Made by a program: the position numbers and the translations under genes
Notes under the pieces: model-generated
What the model was told of the DNA's origin: nothing
What the model saw: the letters and a program-made list of their open reading frames with translations, nothing else
Databases searched by the model: none
Part shown: positions 28,342 through 36,364 of the stretch, in pieces
Layout of the letters: every line of letters starts with the position of its first letter
How positions within the stretch are numbered: position 1 is the first letter of the stretch
NCBI GenBank assembly: GCA_003142255.1
Contig: PLLO01000011.1
Coordinates: 186,001 to 250,000, forward strand
From: Bacteroidales bacterium
GTDB taxonomy: Bacteria > Bacteroidota > Bacteroidia > Bacteroidales > VadinHA17
DNA length: 64,000 nt
Reading direction: 5' to 3'

Positions 28342-30009
28342 ATGAAGAGCAATTTCAATATAAAACGTGGCGCAGCAACCTTTCTTTGTGCAATTGCATT
28401 TAATACAGCCTTTGGACAGGGCGCTTATATTCCACCTGAGAAGCCAAAGCTTGTTATAGGCATTGTAGTTGAGCAGCTGAGATATGACCAGATAGAAAAG
28501 ATAAGGTCGCGGCTTGGCGAAAATGGAATCCGCAGGCTATTAAACGAGGGAACCTATTTCCAGAACGCATCATATGAGTACATGCTTACTCAAACTGCTC
28601 CGGGGTACGCCACAATTTCAACCGGTGCAGAACCTTCTCTTCATGGTATTACTTCTGATGAATGGTATCTTCCGCTCAAGGATGAACTGATTTATTGCAC
28701 TAAAGATAATACGGTAAACCCTGTCGGTGGGAGTTACGAGTCAGGCCTTCACTCTCCGGTCAACCTGCTCGTTTCGACTTTTACGGATGAGCTTAAGATG
28801 GCTTCCGGTAAACAGGCAAAAGTTTATGCTGTAGGGTTGAAGGAAAGCCCGGTTATCTTTTCGGCAGGGCATGCGGCAGACGGCGCCTTCTGGTTTGATA
28901 ATACCACCGGGACTTTTATGTCGAGTACATATTACACAGATTCGCTGCCGGGATGGGTGACCGACTTTAATGCAATGAGATATGCTGATTCGTTTCTTGA
29001 CAATTCATGGAATTTGTCGAGGCCTGCAAAAGACTATTCAGATTGCCTTCCTGATTCAAACAAATTTGAAGAAGGTTTCAACGGATTGAATTATTTCCCA
29101 TATGATCTTAAAAAGCTCAGTTCAAAGGGAAAAGGGAATGCAGGCAAGGATTATTCAATATTAAGGGAGACTCCATTCGGGAATACACTTACTACCAACT
29201 TTGCAATTAAGCTAATAGAAAAGGAGAAACTAGGGAAGGATGATGTAACTGATTTTCTTTCAATTTGTTACACAGCAACTGATTATATCGGTCATAAGTT
29301 CGGGCCCTCTTCGGTTGAGATGGCAGATGCAGTTTTCAGGCTTGACAGGGATATCGAGAATCTTCTTAAGTATGTAACTGACAGCCTGGGTAAAAGAAAT
29401 GTCCTCATTTATTTTACCTCTGCGCATGGCATATCTGAGATCCCGGGTGTTCTGGAAAGCAACCGTATACCATCCGGGTACTTCAGGCCGAACCAGGCTT
29501 TACAGCTTTTAAGAAGCTATCTCAATGCAGTTTATGGCGAGGGAGACTGGGTGAAGGGTTATCAGGAGAAACAGATTTTTTTGAACAGAACGCTTATTGA
29601 AGATGCAAAGATACCTCTCGACGAAGTGCAGAAAAAAGTCGCCCGCTTTATTGTCCAGTTTTCGGGTGTTGCCTCAGCATATCCATATTCTGTCTTTGAA
29701 AACAGCGATTTCGGGAACGGCAATATGAAGAGGATTATAAATGATTTCAGTCCCCAGAGATCGGGTGACGTGATTGTGACACTTAATTCCGGCTGGGTAG
29801 AAAAAGAGGATAGCTATGTGGCTTCCAGCAATTCACCATACGAGTACGACACGCATGTTCCGCTGATATGGTACGGATGGAGCATGAACAGGGCAACTGT
29901 CACCAGGAAGGTAAACTTAACGGATATTGCTGCCACGCTCTCATGGTTATGCAAGGTACCCTTGCCAAATGCATGTACAGGAGAGCCGATGTACGAGCTA
30001 TTCAGGTGA
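28342..30009 (+). CDS. alkaline phosphatase superfamily protein (PafA-like) with altered metal site
   Basis: Exported protein of 555 residues (signal peptide to about AFGQ) of the type I phosphodiesterase/PafA family. Core signatures: KLVIGIVVEQLRYDQ, the nucleophile region TQTAPGYATISTG with Thr85, STGAEPSLHGITSDEWY, TDYIGHKFGP with Asp314/His318, FTSAHGIS with His362, and DTHVPLIWYG with His505. Compared with PafA, the first Asp ligand is Glu44 and the Asp of the DHG motif is Ala361, so two ligands of one zinc site differ. It may be a weakened or repurposed enzyme. The gene is 117 nt after the M14 peptidase. Confidence 0.85.
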   Translation: MKSNFNIKRGAATFLCAIAFNTAFGQGAYIPPEKPKLVIGIVVEQLRYDQIEKIRSRLGENGIRRLLNEGTYFQNASYEYMLTQTAPGYATISTGAEPSLHGITSDEWYLPLKDELIYCTKDNTVNPVGGSYESGLHSPVNLLVSTFTDELKMASGKQAKVYAVGLKESPVIFSAGHAADGAFWFDNTTGTFMSSTYYTDSLPGWVTDFNAMRYADSFLDNSWNLSRPAKDYSDCLPDSNKFEEGFNGLNYFPYDLKKLSSKGKGNAGKDYSILRETPFGNTLTTNFAIKLIEKEKLGKDDVTDFLSICYTATDYIGHKFGPSSVEMADAVFRLDRDIENLLKYVTDSLGKRNVLIYFTSAHGISEIPGVLESNRIPSGYFRPNQALQLLRSYLNAVYGEGDWVKGYQEKQIFLNRTLIEDAKIPLDEVQKKVARFIVQFSGVASAYPYSVFENSDFGNGNMKRIINDFSPQRSGDVIVTLNSGWVEKEDSYVASSNSPYEYDTHVPLIWYGWSMNRATVTRKVNLTDIAATLSWLCKVPLPNACTGEPMYELFR

Positions 30010-30016
30010 TTCCAGG

Positions 30017-30742
30017 TTATTCCCTTCTTAATCTGTCTCTTATGCTGCATGCTTCCTCAAGAAGAGAAGGGTTTTTTTCGCAGCCGTTGCCTAAGACAAT
30101 AAGATCTGCACCAGCCTTGAAAATCTCCTCGATTTCCTCTTTCTTTCTGATCCCGCCTCCGACAGCGAGTGGTATGGAAATATTTTTTCTGACAGCATTT
30201 ATTATATCTGTCGGAATATGCTTTGTGGCACCGCTACCGGCTTCAAGATAAATCATGCCAAGCCCAAGCATTTCGCCAGCCATTGCGGTAGCAACAACAA
30301 TCTCCGGTTTATCTGCAGGAATTGCTTCGGTCTGACTGATGTACTCAACTGAAGTTTTGGTACCGCAGCCAATAAGGATATAACCTGTCGAGATCAGTTT
30401 TTCCCTGACATCCTTCAGGTAGGGAGCGGCAATGACATGGTTGCCAATAAGCAATTCAGGGTTTCTGCCTGAGATAAGTGATAGCAGCAATATCAGGTCA
30501 GCTTTACGGCTAAGCTGCAGAAGGTTGCCAGGAAAGAGGACAACGGGTATTGTGCAATATTCCTTCACGGAATCAATAAGCTTGTCAATACTGCTGAATG
30601 TCAGGCTTCCTCCTGTCATTATAAAGTCGGCTTTGCATTTTACTGCGCTCTTCACAATATTCTTCAGCGAATCACCACTGGCCTTATCCGGATCGAGCAG
30701 GAGGGCAACGCTCCTGTTACCGGGGAAACTATTTGCTTTCAT
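30017..30742 (-). CDS. geranylgeranylglyceryl/heptaprenylglyceryl phosphate synthase
   Basis: TIM-barrel prenyltransferase joining a polyprenyl diphosphate to sn-glycerol-1-phosphate, the first ether-lipid step of archaea, also found in Bacteroidota and Firmicutes (PcrB). The 241 residues include LLLDPDKA at the N-terminus, DFIMTGGSLTF, PVVLFPGN, MIYLEAGSGA, PLAVGGGIRKKEEIEEI and GADLIVLGNG, covering the phosphate-binding loops. It overlaps the upstream phosphopantetheinyl transferase gene by 14 bp, so the two are translated from one message. The prenyl chain length used here cannot be read off. Confidence 0.92.
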   Translation of the reverse strand: MKANSFPGNRSVALLLDPDKASGDSLKNIVKSAVKCKADFIMTGGSLTFSSIDKLIDSVKEYCTIPVVLFPGNLLQLSRKADLILLLSLISGRNPELLIGNHVIAAPYLKDVREKLISTGYILIGCGTKTSVEYISQTEAIPADKPEIVVATAMAGEMLGLGMIYLEAGSGATKHIPTDIINAVRKNISIPLAVGGGIRKKEEIEEIFKAGADLIVLGNGCEKNPSLLEEACSIRDRLRRE

Positions 30743-31376
30743 ACTTCTTTTTTGTCCAGACTATTGCATAATTGTCATATTTAAAATAAAAGAGATCGAA
30801 GGATTCATTAATCTTTTCAGTTTGAACTTTCCCTTTTATCTCTCCGGATTCCTTTACCTCAAAAGGTTCGACTGTTATATTCTTCCTGATGCTTATTCCC
30901 TCCTTGTCGCAGATCTTATAGAGAGACTCCTTAGCGCACCAGTGTATGTAAAGATGATATTTTTTTTCATCGGGGTTCTTTGTTATCTTCTCCTTCCTGT
31001 TAAGGAATTTAAAGGCAAATGCTCCGATATTTGAGCTCATGTACTCAAGATCTATTCCAACCCTTTCATCCACACTGCATATTATTGCTGTGAGTTTATA
31101 AGAGTGGGTGATGCTTATGAATCTTGAGCCATCTTTTAAGAATGGCTTATTGTTCTTGTTATATACGATGCGGGCGTCTTTGCCAAGCATTTCAGAGAGC
31201 AGGGCCCTGACACTCAGAAATTCAAGTCTGCGTGAAATGCTGGTAAAAGCTTTATATTTTTTCTTATCATCGGCATCCAGGTTTACCATCTCAAGCAGGG
31301 TATTAATTTCCTCCTCAATTTTCCATACTCCGAGGATGGTCGATTCGTTGAGAAAATGTTTTGTTATACAGCCCAT
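30729..31376 (-). CDS. 4'-phosphopantetheinyl transferase (Sfp type)
   Basis: Attaches phosphopantetheine to carrier proteins. The 215 residues contain the three family motifs: FISITHSYKLTAI, RVGIDLEYMS (Asp and Glu as Mg ligands) and the WCAKESLYK signature in the C-terminal half. It lies downstream of gldD, 15 nt after it, and overlaps the next gene by 14 bp. The linkage ssb-gldE-gldD-phosphopantetheinyl transferase is widespread in this phylum. Confidence 0.92.
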   Translation of the reverse strand: MGCITKHFLNESTILGVWKIEEEINTLLEMVNLDADDKKKYKAFTSISRRLEFLSVRALLSEMLGKDARIVYNKNNKPFLKDGSRFISITHSYKLTAIICSVDERVGIDLEYMSSNIGAFAFKFLNRKEKITKNPDEKKYHLYIHWCAKESLYKICDKEGISIRKNITVEPFEVKESGEIKGKVQTEKINESFDLFYFKYDNYAIVWTKKKYESK

Positions 31377-31391
31377 TTAGAGACAGGTTCA

Positions 31392-32006
31392 TTATTTTTC
31401 TTTCCACCTCAGAGTCTCAATCAAGTGAATGATATCTTCTCTGAAGAATTCAATAGATGGTGCAAGAGAGTCAGGATTTGGTTCAGCAGCAAAGTAAAGA
31501 GAACCCCTGAAAAAATGCTTAACGCTATCGGTGGCAAAAAACTGAACAGCGGTGGCCGTGCTTCCCTTCAGGTCGTAAAGGATCCCGTATACCTTATGAT
31601 CGGGATCGGAAATTACATTTTCATTGATTGCATCAGCCTTGGTTATGTGATTCTTTACATCCATCCTGTAACTCTGATCCATAATATTTTCCAGGTCTTT
31701 CTTCACTTCCCTGTAAGTCAGATATATCCTGGCCCTATAACCCGGAAAATCAATGTTAAACCATCCTGGTTCAGAAGCATATTCAGTTTGGAATGATAAT
31801 TTCCCATATGCAGGGTATTCGAACGACAACGGCAGATTCTGCCCAATAGAATCGTTACCAGTGAATTGAATATATTGCCTGGCAGGAAAATCGATCCGGA
31901 AGTAGCCTTTCGGTTTTGGTACTGCGACTTTCCTGCAGCCCAATCCGGCTATCAATAACAAGAATATGGGTAAAAAACTAAGCTTCCTTAGACTTGTCAT
32001 TTTCAT
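31392..32006 (-). CDS. gldD: gliding motility lipoprotein GldD
   Basis: Outer-membrane or periplasmic lipoprotein known from Flavobacterium as needed for gliding and type IX secretion. The 204 residues start with a lipoprotein signal (FLLLIAGLGC lipobox). Family features: PKPKGYFRIDFPARQY, FEYPAYGKLSF, GWFNIDFPGYRARIYLTY and the C-terminal FFREDIIHLIETLRWK. The 5' end overlaps gldE by 29 bp, which implies co-translation. Confidence 0.94.
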   Translation of the reverse strand: MKMTSLRKLSFLPIFLLLIAGLGCRKVAVPKPKGYFRIDFPARQYIQFTGNDSIGQNLPLSFEYPAYGKLSFQTEYASEPGWFNIDFPGYRARIYLTYREVKKDLENIMDQSYRMDVKNHITKADAINENVISDPDHKVYGILYDLKGSTATAVQFFATDSVKHFFRGSLYFAAEPNPDSLAPSIEFFREDIIHLIETLRWKEK

Positions 32007-33321
32007 TATTTATTTCGACGCGTATTTGCTTGATTCTCCTCCTGTCGGCTGATTCGATCATGAATGAGAAATTTTTAAATCTTACCACCTGGTTTTTCTC
32101 TGGAATCTCGCCGGTAAGTTCAAGAATAAGTCCTGCCAATGTTTCTGATTCTCCCTTTACTTCTTCAAATGGTTCATTTTCAATGTCCAGGATTTTATAA
32201 AAATCGTTTAATAGTATCTTGCCTTCAAATATATATGTCTTTTCATCGATCTTTCTGTACAGAACTTCATCTGCATCGCTTTCATCTGTAATTTCTCCAA
32301 CAATCTCCTCAAGGACATCTTCAAGGGTGACTATCCCCGAAGTGCCTCCATATTCGTCAATTACGATAGCCATATGGTTTTTCTTTACCTGGAATTCCTT
32401 CAGCAGATCATTTATCTTTTTAGTTTCGGGAACAAAGTAAGGAGGTCTCAGAAGCGTTTGCCACTTAAAGGTATCAACATTCTTCATATATGGAAGGACG
32501 TCTTTTGCATATAGTATTCCCTTGACATTATCGAACGATTCAGAATAAACAGGGATCCTTGAGAATCCCGAGCTTATTATTACAGGGATTATCTCGCTGA
32601 AGATTGAATGGATATCGACTGCAGTGACATCGATCCTGGAGCACATAATTGCGTTCACATTGATATTCCCGAAATTAACTATCCCCTTGAGGATCTTTTC
32701 ATCTTCATTAAACTCATCGGAGGTGAGCTCAAGAGCGTCCGACAGGTCGTCCATGCTTATCTTTGAGCGTCTGGCCCTAGACCTTTTTTTTACGAATGAC
32801 GATGAAAACATGAGTAATACGGTGATCGGCCTGAAGATCTTTTCCATAATCAGCAGAGGTACTGCCATAAATGTGGCTGTGGCTAAATTGTTTCTTGATG
32901 CATACACCTTAGGCATTATCTCCCCGAAAAAAAGGAGCAGGAATGTAATTACAACCGCTTCAATAATAAAGCCGATAACCGGATCTGCGCTGAAATCAAA
33001 AAGCTTTGAACTGATAAATGCTGATAGAAGTACGATTGTAATGTTTATGGTATTGTTTGCGACAAGTATTGTGCTTAGAAGCTTTTCAGGCATATCGTAA
33101 AGCTTCAGGACGCTTTTTGATTTCCGGCTCTTGTTCTTCCTGAACTTTTCTATGTCTTCAGGTCCGAACGAGAAATATGCCACTTCAGATGCCGACATAA
33201 AGGCCGAACCAAGAAGGAGCAGAACAAGGACAATTAACCCTATAATTATTTTTAAATCAGGAGGATTAAAGATTATTCCTGACCCGGAAGCAAGATATGT
33301 AAGTGCAAATGCAGGTTCCAA
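31978..33321 (-). CDS. gldE: gliding motility-associated protein GldE (CorC/CNNM type)
   Basis: Inner-membrane protein of 447 residues. Residues about 25-190 form the CNNM/DUF21 membrane domain (GSAFMSASEVAYFSFGPEDI and FFGEIMPKVYASRN are hallmarks); residues about 205-335 hold two CBS domains (MCSRIDVTAVDI, KKNHMAIVIDEYGGTSGIVTLEDVLEEIVGEI); the last 90 residues are the CorC_HlyC domain. GldE is thought to support GldD. The start is TTG at 33321, as no ATG precedes the first membrane segment. It lies 23 nt after ssb. Confidence 0.93.
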   Translation of the reverse strand: MEPAFALTYLASGSGIIFNPPDLKIIIGLIVLVLLLLGSAFMSASEVAYFSFGPEDIEKFRKNKSRKSKSVLKLYDMPEKLLSTILVANNTINITIVLLSAFISSKLFDFSADPVIGFIIEAVVITFLLLFFGEIMPKVYASRNNLATATFMAVPLLIMEKIFRPITVLLMFSSSFVKKRSRARRSKISMDDLSDALELTSDEFNEDEKILKGIVNFGNINVNAIMCSRIDVTAVDIHSIFSEIIPVIISSGFSRIPVYSESFDNVKGILYAKDVLPYMKNVDTFKWQTLLRPPYFVPETKKINDLLKEFQVKKNHMAIVIDEYGGTSGIVTLEDVLEEIVGEITDESDADEVLYRKIDEKTYIFEGKILLNDFYKILDIENEPFEEVKGESETLAGLILELTGEIPEKNQVVRFKNFSFMIESADRRRIKQIRVEINNENDKSKEA

Positions 33322-33344
33322 TTGAATTCTTGTTAGTAATACAA

Positions 33345-33893
33345 CTAGAAGGGAAGATCATCTTCATTACTTCCGGCAGCGGGCCCGTCAGGGAATGATC
33401 CGCCCGATCCTTGTTCATCAGGACCCGGAACATTTTTTTCAGGTCTGTTCACGCTTTCACCTGAAGCATTGTATGAACCGCCTGCTTCATTCACCTCAGG
33501 GGCGGCTGCACCCTTCTCATGGTAGTCAGTTTTGGATGAATCGTGCTGCCCGTTATATGGACCTTGCTTTTTCTCGAGCACAAGCATAGTGTCGGCAAGG
33601 ATCTCTGTAATATACTTGTTGTTCCCGTCTTTGTCGACATAAGAGCGGGTTTTTATTTTCCCAACAATATATACCTGGGTACCTTTTTTAATGGTTTTCT
33701 CAGCAACTTCGGCCAATGCACGCCAAAGAACAATATTATGCCATTCGGTAGAGGTAATTGTCTCTCCTTGCTGATTGGTATAGGTTTCACTGGTTGCCAG
33801 CGGAAAGGTAGCTTTTGCAACTCCCTTGTCGAAGTATCTGACAACGGGGTCTTTGCCCACATTGCCTACGAGAATGACTTTGTTGATTGACAT
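33345..33893 (-). CDS. ssb: single-stranded DNA-binding protein
   Basis: Binds single-stranded DNA in replication and repair. The 182 residues have an N-terminal OB fold (MSINKVILVGNVGKDPVVRY, TEWHNIVLWRALAEVAEKTIKKG in parts, VYIVGKIKTRSY) up to about residue 112, a Gly/Ser/Pro/Glu-rich linker and the acidic C-terminal tip DDLPF that recruits partner proteins. It heads the gldE-gldD cluster. mutY, often found between HU and ssb in relatives, is absent here. Confidence 0.97.
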   Translation of the reverse strand: MSINKVILVGNVGKDPVVRYFDKGVAKATFPLATSETYTNQQGETITSTEWHNIVLWRALAEVAEKTIKKGTQVYIVGKIKTRSYVDKDGNNKYITEILADTMLVLEKKQGPYNGQHDSSKTDYHEKGAAAPEVNEAGGSYNASGESVNRPEKNVPGPDEQGSGGSFPDGPAAGSNEDDLPF

Positions 33894-34218
33894 GTAGTTA
33901 TGTAATATTTAATTATCCGAAACAGGAGAGTAAAGTTAAGAAAAAAAACAGCTCTAAACAATCATTGACAGACTAAAAGGCAAAAATCCATGCTGTCAGG
34001 TATTTACAGTTTTTCGGCAATAATTATTTACTTTCCCGATTTTAGTATGGCGGGATATAAAGGGGGAGGGAACATAATTATCTATTTCATTGTATTTAAG
34101 GCAATAATAAAAAATTATTACTTAAGTGTTCCAATTTAAATAAATAATATTTCTATATTTGCAGGGTTGAAAAAAAGAATACTCAAAATAATTTGTTGAA
34201 TTTTAAACTTCAAGTAAA
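33894..34218. other. intergenic region between divergent ssb and HU genes
   Basis: 325 bp, very AT-rich, no ORF or RNA seen. It holds a -7 element for the HU gene (TATATTTG at 34154-34161) and presumably the ssb promoter, for which no perfect motif was found. Confidence 0.6.
34154..34161 (+). promoter_or_regulatory. -7 element of the HU gene (TATATTTG)
   Basis: Perfect TAnnTTTG match; transcription would start near 34168, leaving a leader of about 50 nt. The -33 element is not clear. Confidence 0.5.
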
Positions 34219-34506
34219 ATGACTAAAGCAGACATTGTTAATGAAATTGCTAAGAACACTGGTATTGAAAAGGTAACTGTACAAAAATCAGTTGAGGCTT
34301 TAATGGAAACCATAAAACATTCGATGGTAACTGGGAATAACGTTTATCTAAGGGGTTTTGGAAGCTTTATCGTTAAAAAGAGAGCAAAGAAAACTGCAAG
34401 GAATATTTCAAAAAATACTACTATTATAATTCCTGCACACAATATACCTGCTTTCAAACCGGCAAAATCATTTATAACAAAAGTTAAATCACACGTTAAG
34501 AAATAA
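34219..34506 (+). CDS. HU-family DNA-binding protein
   Basis: Histone-like protein that bends and packages DNA as a dimer. The 95 residues start MTKADIVNEIAKNTGIEKV and contain VYLRGFGSFIVKKRAKKTARNI and the C-terminal IIIPAHNIPAFKPAKSF, with the DNA-intercalating Pro in the beta arm region. A short ribosomal-type ORF follows 6 nt downstream and rng further on. Confidence 0.95.
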   Translation: MTKADIVNEIAKNTGIEKVTVQKSVEALMETIKHSMVTGNNVYLRGFGSFIVKKRAKKTARNISKNTTIIIPAHNIPAFKPAKSFITKVKSHVKK

Positions 34507-34512
34507 TCATCC

Positions 34513-34602
34513 ATGCCAAGCGGTAAAAAAAGAAAAAGGCATAAGATGGCTACTCACAAACGCAAAAAGCGTTTGAGGAAGAATAGGCATAAAAAGAAAT
34601 AG
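34513..34602 (+). CDS. 29-residue very basic protein, AURKAIP1/COX24 (mS38-like) type
   Basis: Tiny protein MPSGKKRKRHKMATHKRKKR followed by LRKNRHKKK; about two thirds of residues are Lys, Arg or His. The KRHKMATHKRKKRLRK pattern is that of the AURKAIP1/COX24 C-terminal domain, the mitochondrial small-subunit protein mS38, which is conserved in many Bacteroidota. It starts 6 nt after HU and so is probably on the same message. A ribosomal role is inferred from that family and from the composition. Confidence 0.8.
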   Translation: MPSGKKRKRHKMATHKRKKRLRKNRHKKK

Positions 34603-34634
34603 CAGATTGCGAGTGGTCTTTAACTGAGTATTTT

Positions 34635-34664
34635 AAACCTAAAGGTCCGGTGATCTTTAGGTTT
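34635..34664 (+). terminator. hairpin between the small basic gene and rng
   Basis: Perfect 10-bp stem AAACCTAAAG (34635-34644) with CTTTAGGTTT (34655-34664), 10-nt loop. The following ATTATATATA has few consecutive T, so it may be a weak terminator or a processing/attenuation hairpin before rng. Confidence 0.5.
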
Positions 34665-34721
34665 ATTATATATAGGTGTCGGAAATGGTTGACAATATAT
34701 TGACTCTGATTAATATAGGAA

Positions 34722-36281
34722 GTGGCAAATAAGGATCTTATCATTGATGTAAATGATTCCGAGGTTTCTTTGGCATTGTTGGAAGACAAGCAGTTAATTG
34801 AACTCAATAAGGAAAAACGCAATATAAAATTCTCAGTAGGCGACATTTATCTTGGTAAGGTTAAAAAGATAATGCCCGGGCTGAATGCGGCTTTCGTCAA
34901 TGTAGGTTATGAAAGGGATGCATTTCTGCATTACCTCGATCTGGGAGCACAGTTCCGTACCCAGCAGAAATACTATACCACTACACTTCAGAGGCAGGGA
35001 CGTATTACTCCTGTTCATAAATTTAAACCTGAGCCCGATATTGACAAGGATGGTAAGATATCTGACGTTCTTGCCCAGGGCCAGACTGTTATCGTCCAGA
35101 TCACAAAAGAACCTATTTCAACTAAGGGACCCAGACTCTCTTCCGAGATCTCACTTGCCGGAAGAAACCTCGTGCTTATCCCAAATTCAGATAAGGTCTC
35201 CATCTCCTCGAAGATTGAAAGCCCGGAAGAAAAAAACCGTCTGAAAACCCTCCTGCAGAGTATAAAGCCAAGAAATTATGGGATCATAATCAGAACGGCT
35301 GCAGAAGGCAAGAAGGTTGCCGTGCTGGATGCGGAACTAAGGGAGCTTGTAAGGAAATGGGAATCAGCCTTTTCAACTGTAAAAAAAGATATTAAGAGCC
35401 CGCGGCTTTTCATCGGCGAACTTAACAGGACATCAGCAATACTGCGCGATTTGCTGAATGTATCCTTTAACAGCATTCATGTCAATGATCAGGCTTTTGT
35501 CGAAGATATCCGTACATATATCAAGGAAATTGCTCCGGAATCAGTCAAAATTGTCAAGCTCTACAAAGGGACTATTCCTATCTTCGACCATTTTGGCGTT
35601 AACAAGCAGATCAAAGCCCTCTTCGGAAAATCAATATCCTTTAAACATGGCGCCTACCTTATAATTGAACATACCGAAGCCCTTCACGTAATTGATGTAA
35701 ACAGTGGAAACCGTTCACGTTCCGGCAATGACCAGGAATTGAACGCTCTGGAAGTCAATATGGAAGCAGCCACCGAGATTGTGCGTCAGCTGAGGCTAAG
35801 GGATATGGGCGGTATTATAGTGATCGATTTTATCGATATGCAATCGTCTGAAAACAAACAGCAGCTTTTCGATAAAGTCAGGGAACTGATGGCTAATGAC
35901 AGGACAAAGCATAACATTCTTCCGCTGACAAAATTCGGTCTTATGCAGATAACAAGACAAAGGGTAAGGCCGGAAATGAGCATAACCACCGATGAAAAAT
36001 GTCCTTCCTGTCAGGGAACCGGCCAGATAAAACCGACCATCCTTTTTACCGATGAGCTCGAAAGCAGCCTGGCCTTCATCGTAGATAAAATAAAGACCAG
36101 GAAACTGATACTCAATGTTCATCCATTTGTAGCAGGCTATCTGAAAAAGGGTTTATTCCCGGTTTACAGGAAATGGGATTTTAAGTATAAGATAATTCTT
36201 AAAATACAGGCAGCTACGTCGTACCACATGCTTGAATATCATTTCTATGACAGGTATGACAACGAAATCGACCTTGCTTAA
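34722..36281 (+). CDS. rng: ribonuclease E/G family endoribonuclease
   Basis: Endonuclease for rRNA maturation and mRNA turnover. The 519 residues start at GTG 34722. An S1 domain lies at about 35-125 (FSVGDIYLGKVKKIMPGLNAAFVNVG). The catalytic DNase I-like part has VIDVNSG and GGIIVIDFIDM (metal-binding Asp residues). The zinc-link motif CPSCQGTGQ is at about residue 427. No long C-terminal scaffold follows, so it is RNase G-like. The S1 interval is larger than in E. coli RNase G, with an insertion around residues 85-115. Confidence 0.95.
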   Translation: MANKDLIIDVNDSEVSLALLEDKQLIELNKEKRNIKFSVGDIYLGKVKKIMPGLNAAFVNVGYERDAFLHYLDLGAQFRTQQKYYTTTLQRQGRITPVHKFKPEPDIDKDGKISDVLAQGQTVIVQITKEPISTKGPRLSSEISLAGRNLVLIPNSDKVSISSKIESPEEKNRLKTLLQSIKPRNYGIIIRTAAEGKKVAVLDAELRELVRKWESAFSTVKKDIKSPRLFIGELNRTSAILRDLLNVSFNSIHVNDQAFVEDIRTYIKEIAPESVKIVKLYKGTIPIFDHFGVNKQIKALFGKSISFKHGAYLIIEHTEALHVIDVNSGNRSRSGNDQELNALEVNMEAATEIVRQLRLRDMGGIIVIDFIDMQSSENKQQLFDKVRELMANDRTKHNILPLTKFGLMQITRQRVRPEMSITTDEKCPSCQGTGQIKPTILFTDELESSLAFIVDKIKTRKLILNVHPFVAGYLKKGLFPVYRKWDFKYKIILKIQAATSYHMLEYHFYDRYDNEIDLA

Positions 36282-36336
36282 CGGTTACCCATTTCAATCA
36301 GCCCTCATTCTATCTTCCTTATTCTAAATGTTTTAT

Positions 36337-36344
36337 TAATTTTG
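36337..36344 (+). promoter_or_regulatory. possible -7 element before dsbD (TAATTTTG)
   Basis: Perfect TAnnTTTG match that ends 2 nt before the first in-frame ATG at 36347. Transcription would then begin inside that codon's neighbourhood, which favours the second ATG at 36365 as the real start. Confidence 0.45.
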
Positions 36345-36364
36345 GCATGAAAACACATGTTGCC

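Noticed and set aside
34689-34716. E. coli-like promoter TTGACA-N16-TAATAT before rng
   Set aside because: It would place the transcription start on the GTG start codon, and this phylum uses TAnnTTTG promoters; probably chance in AT-rich DNA.
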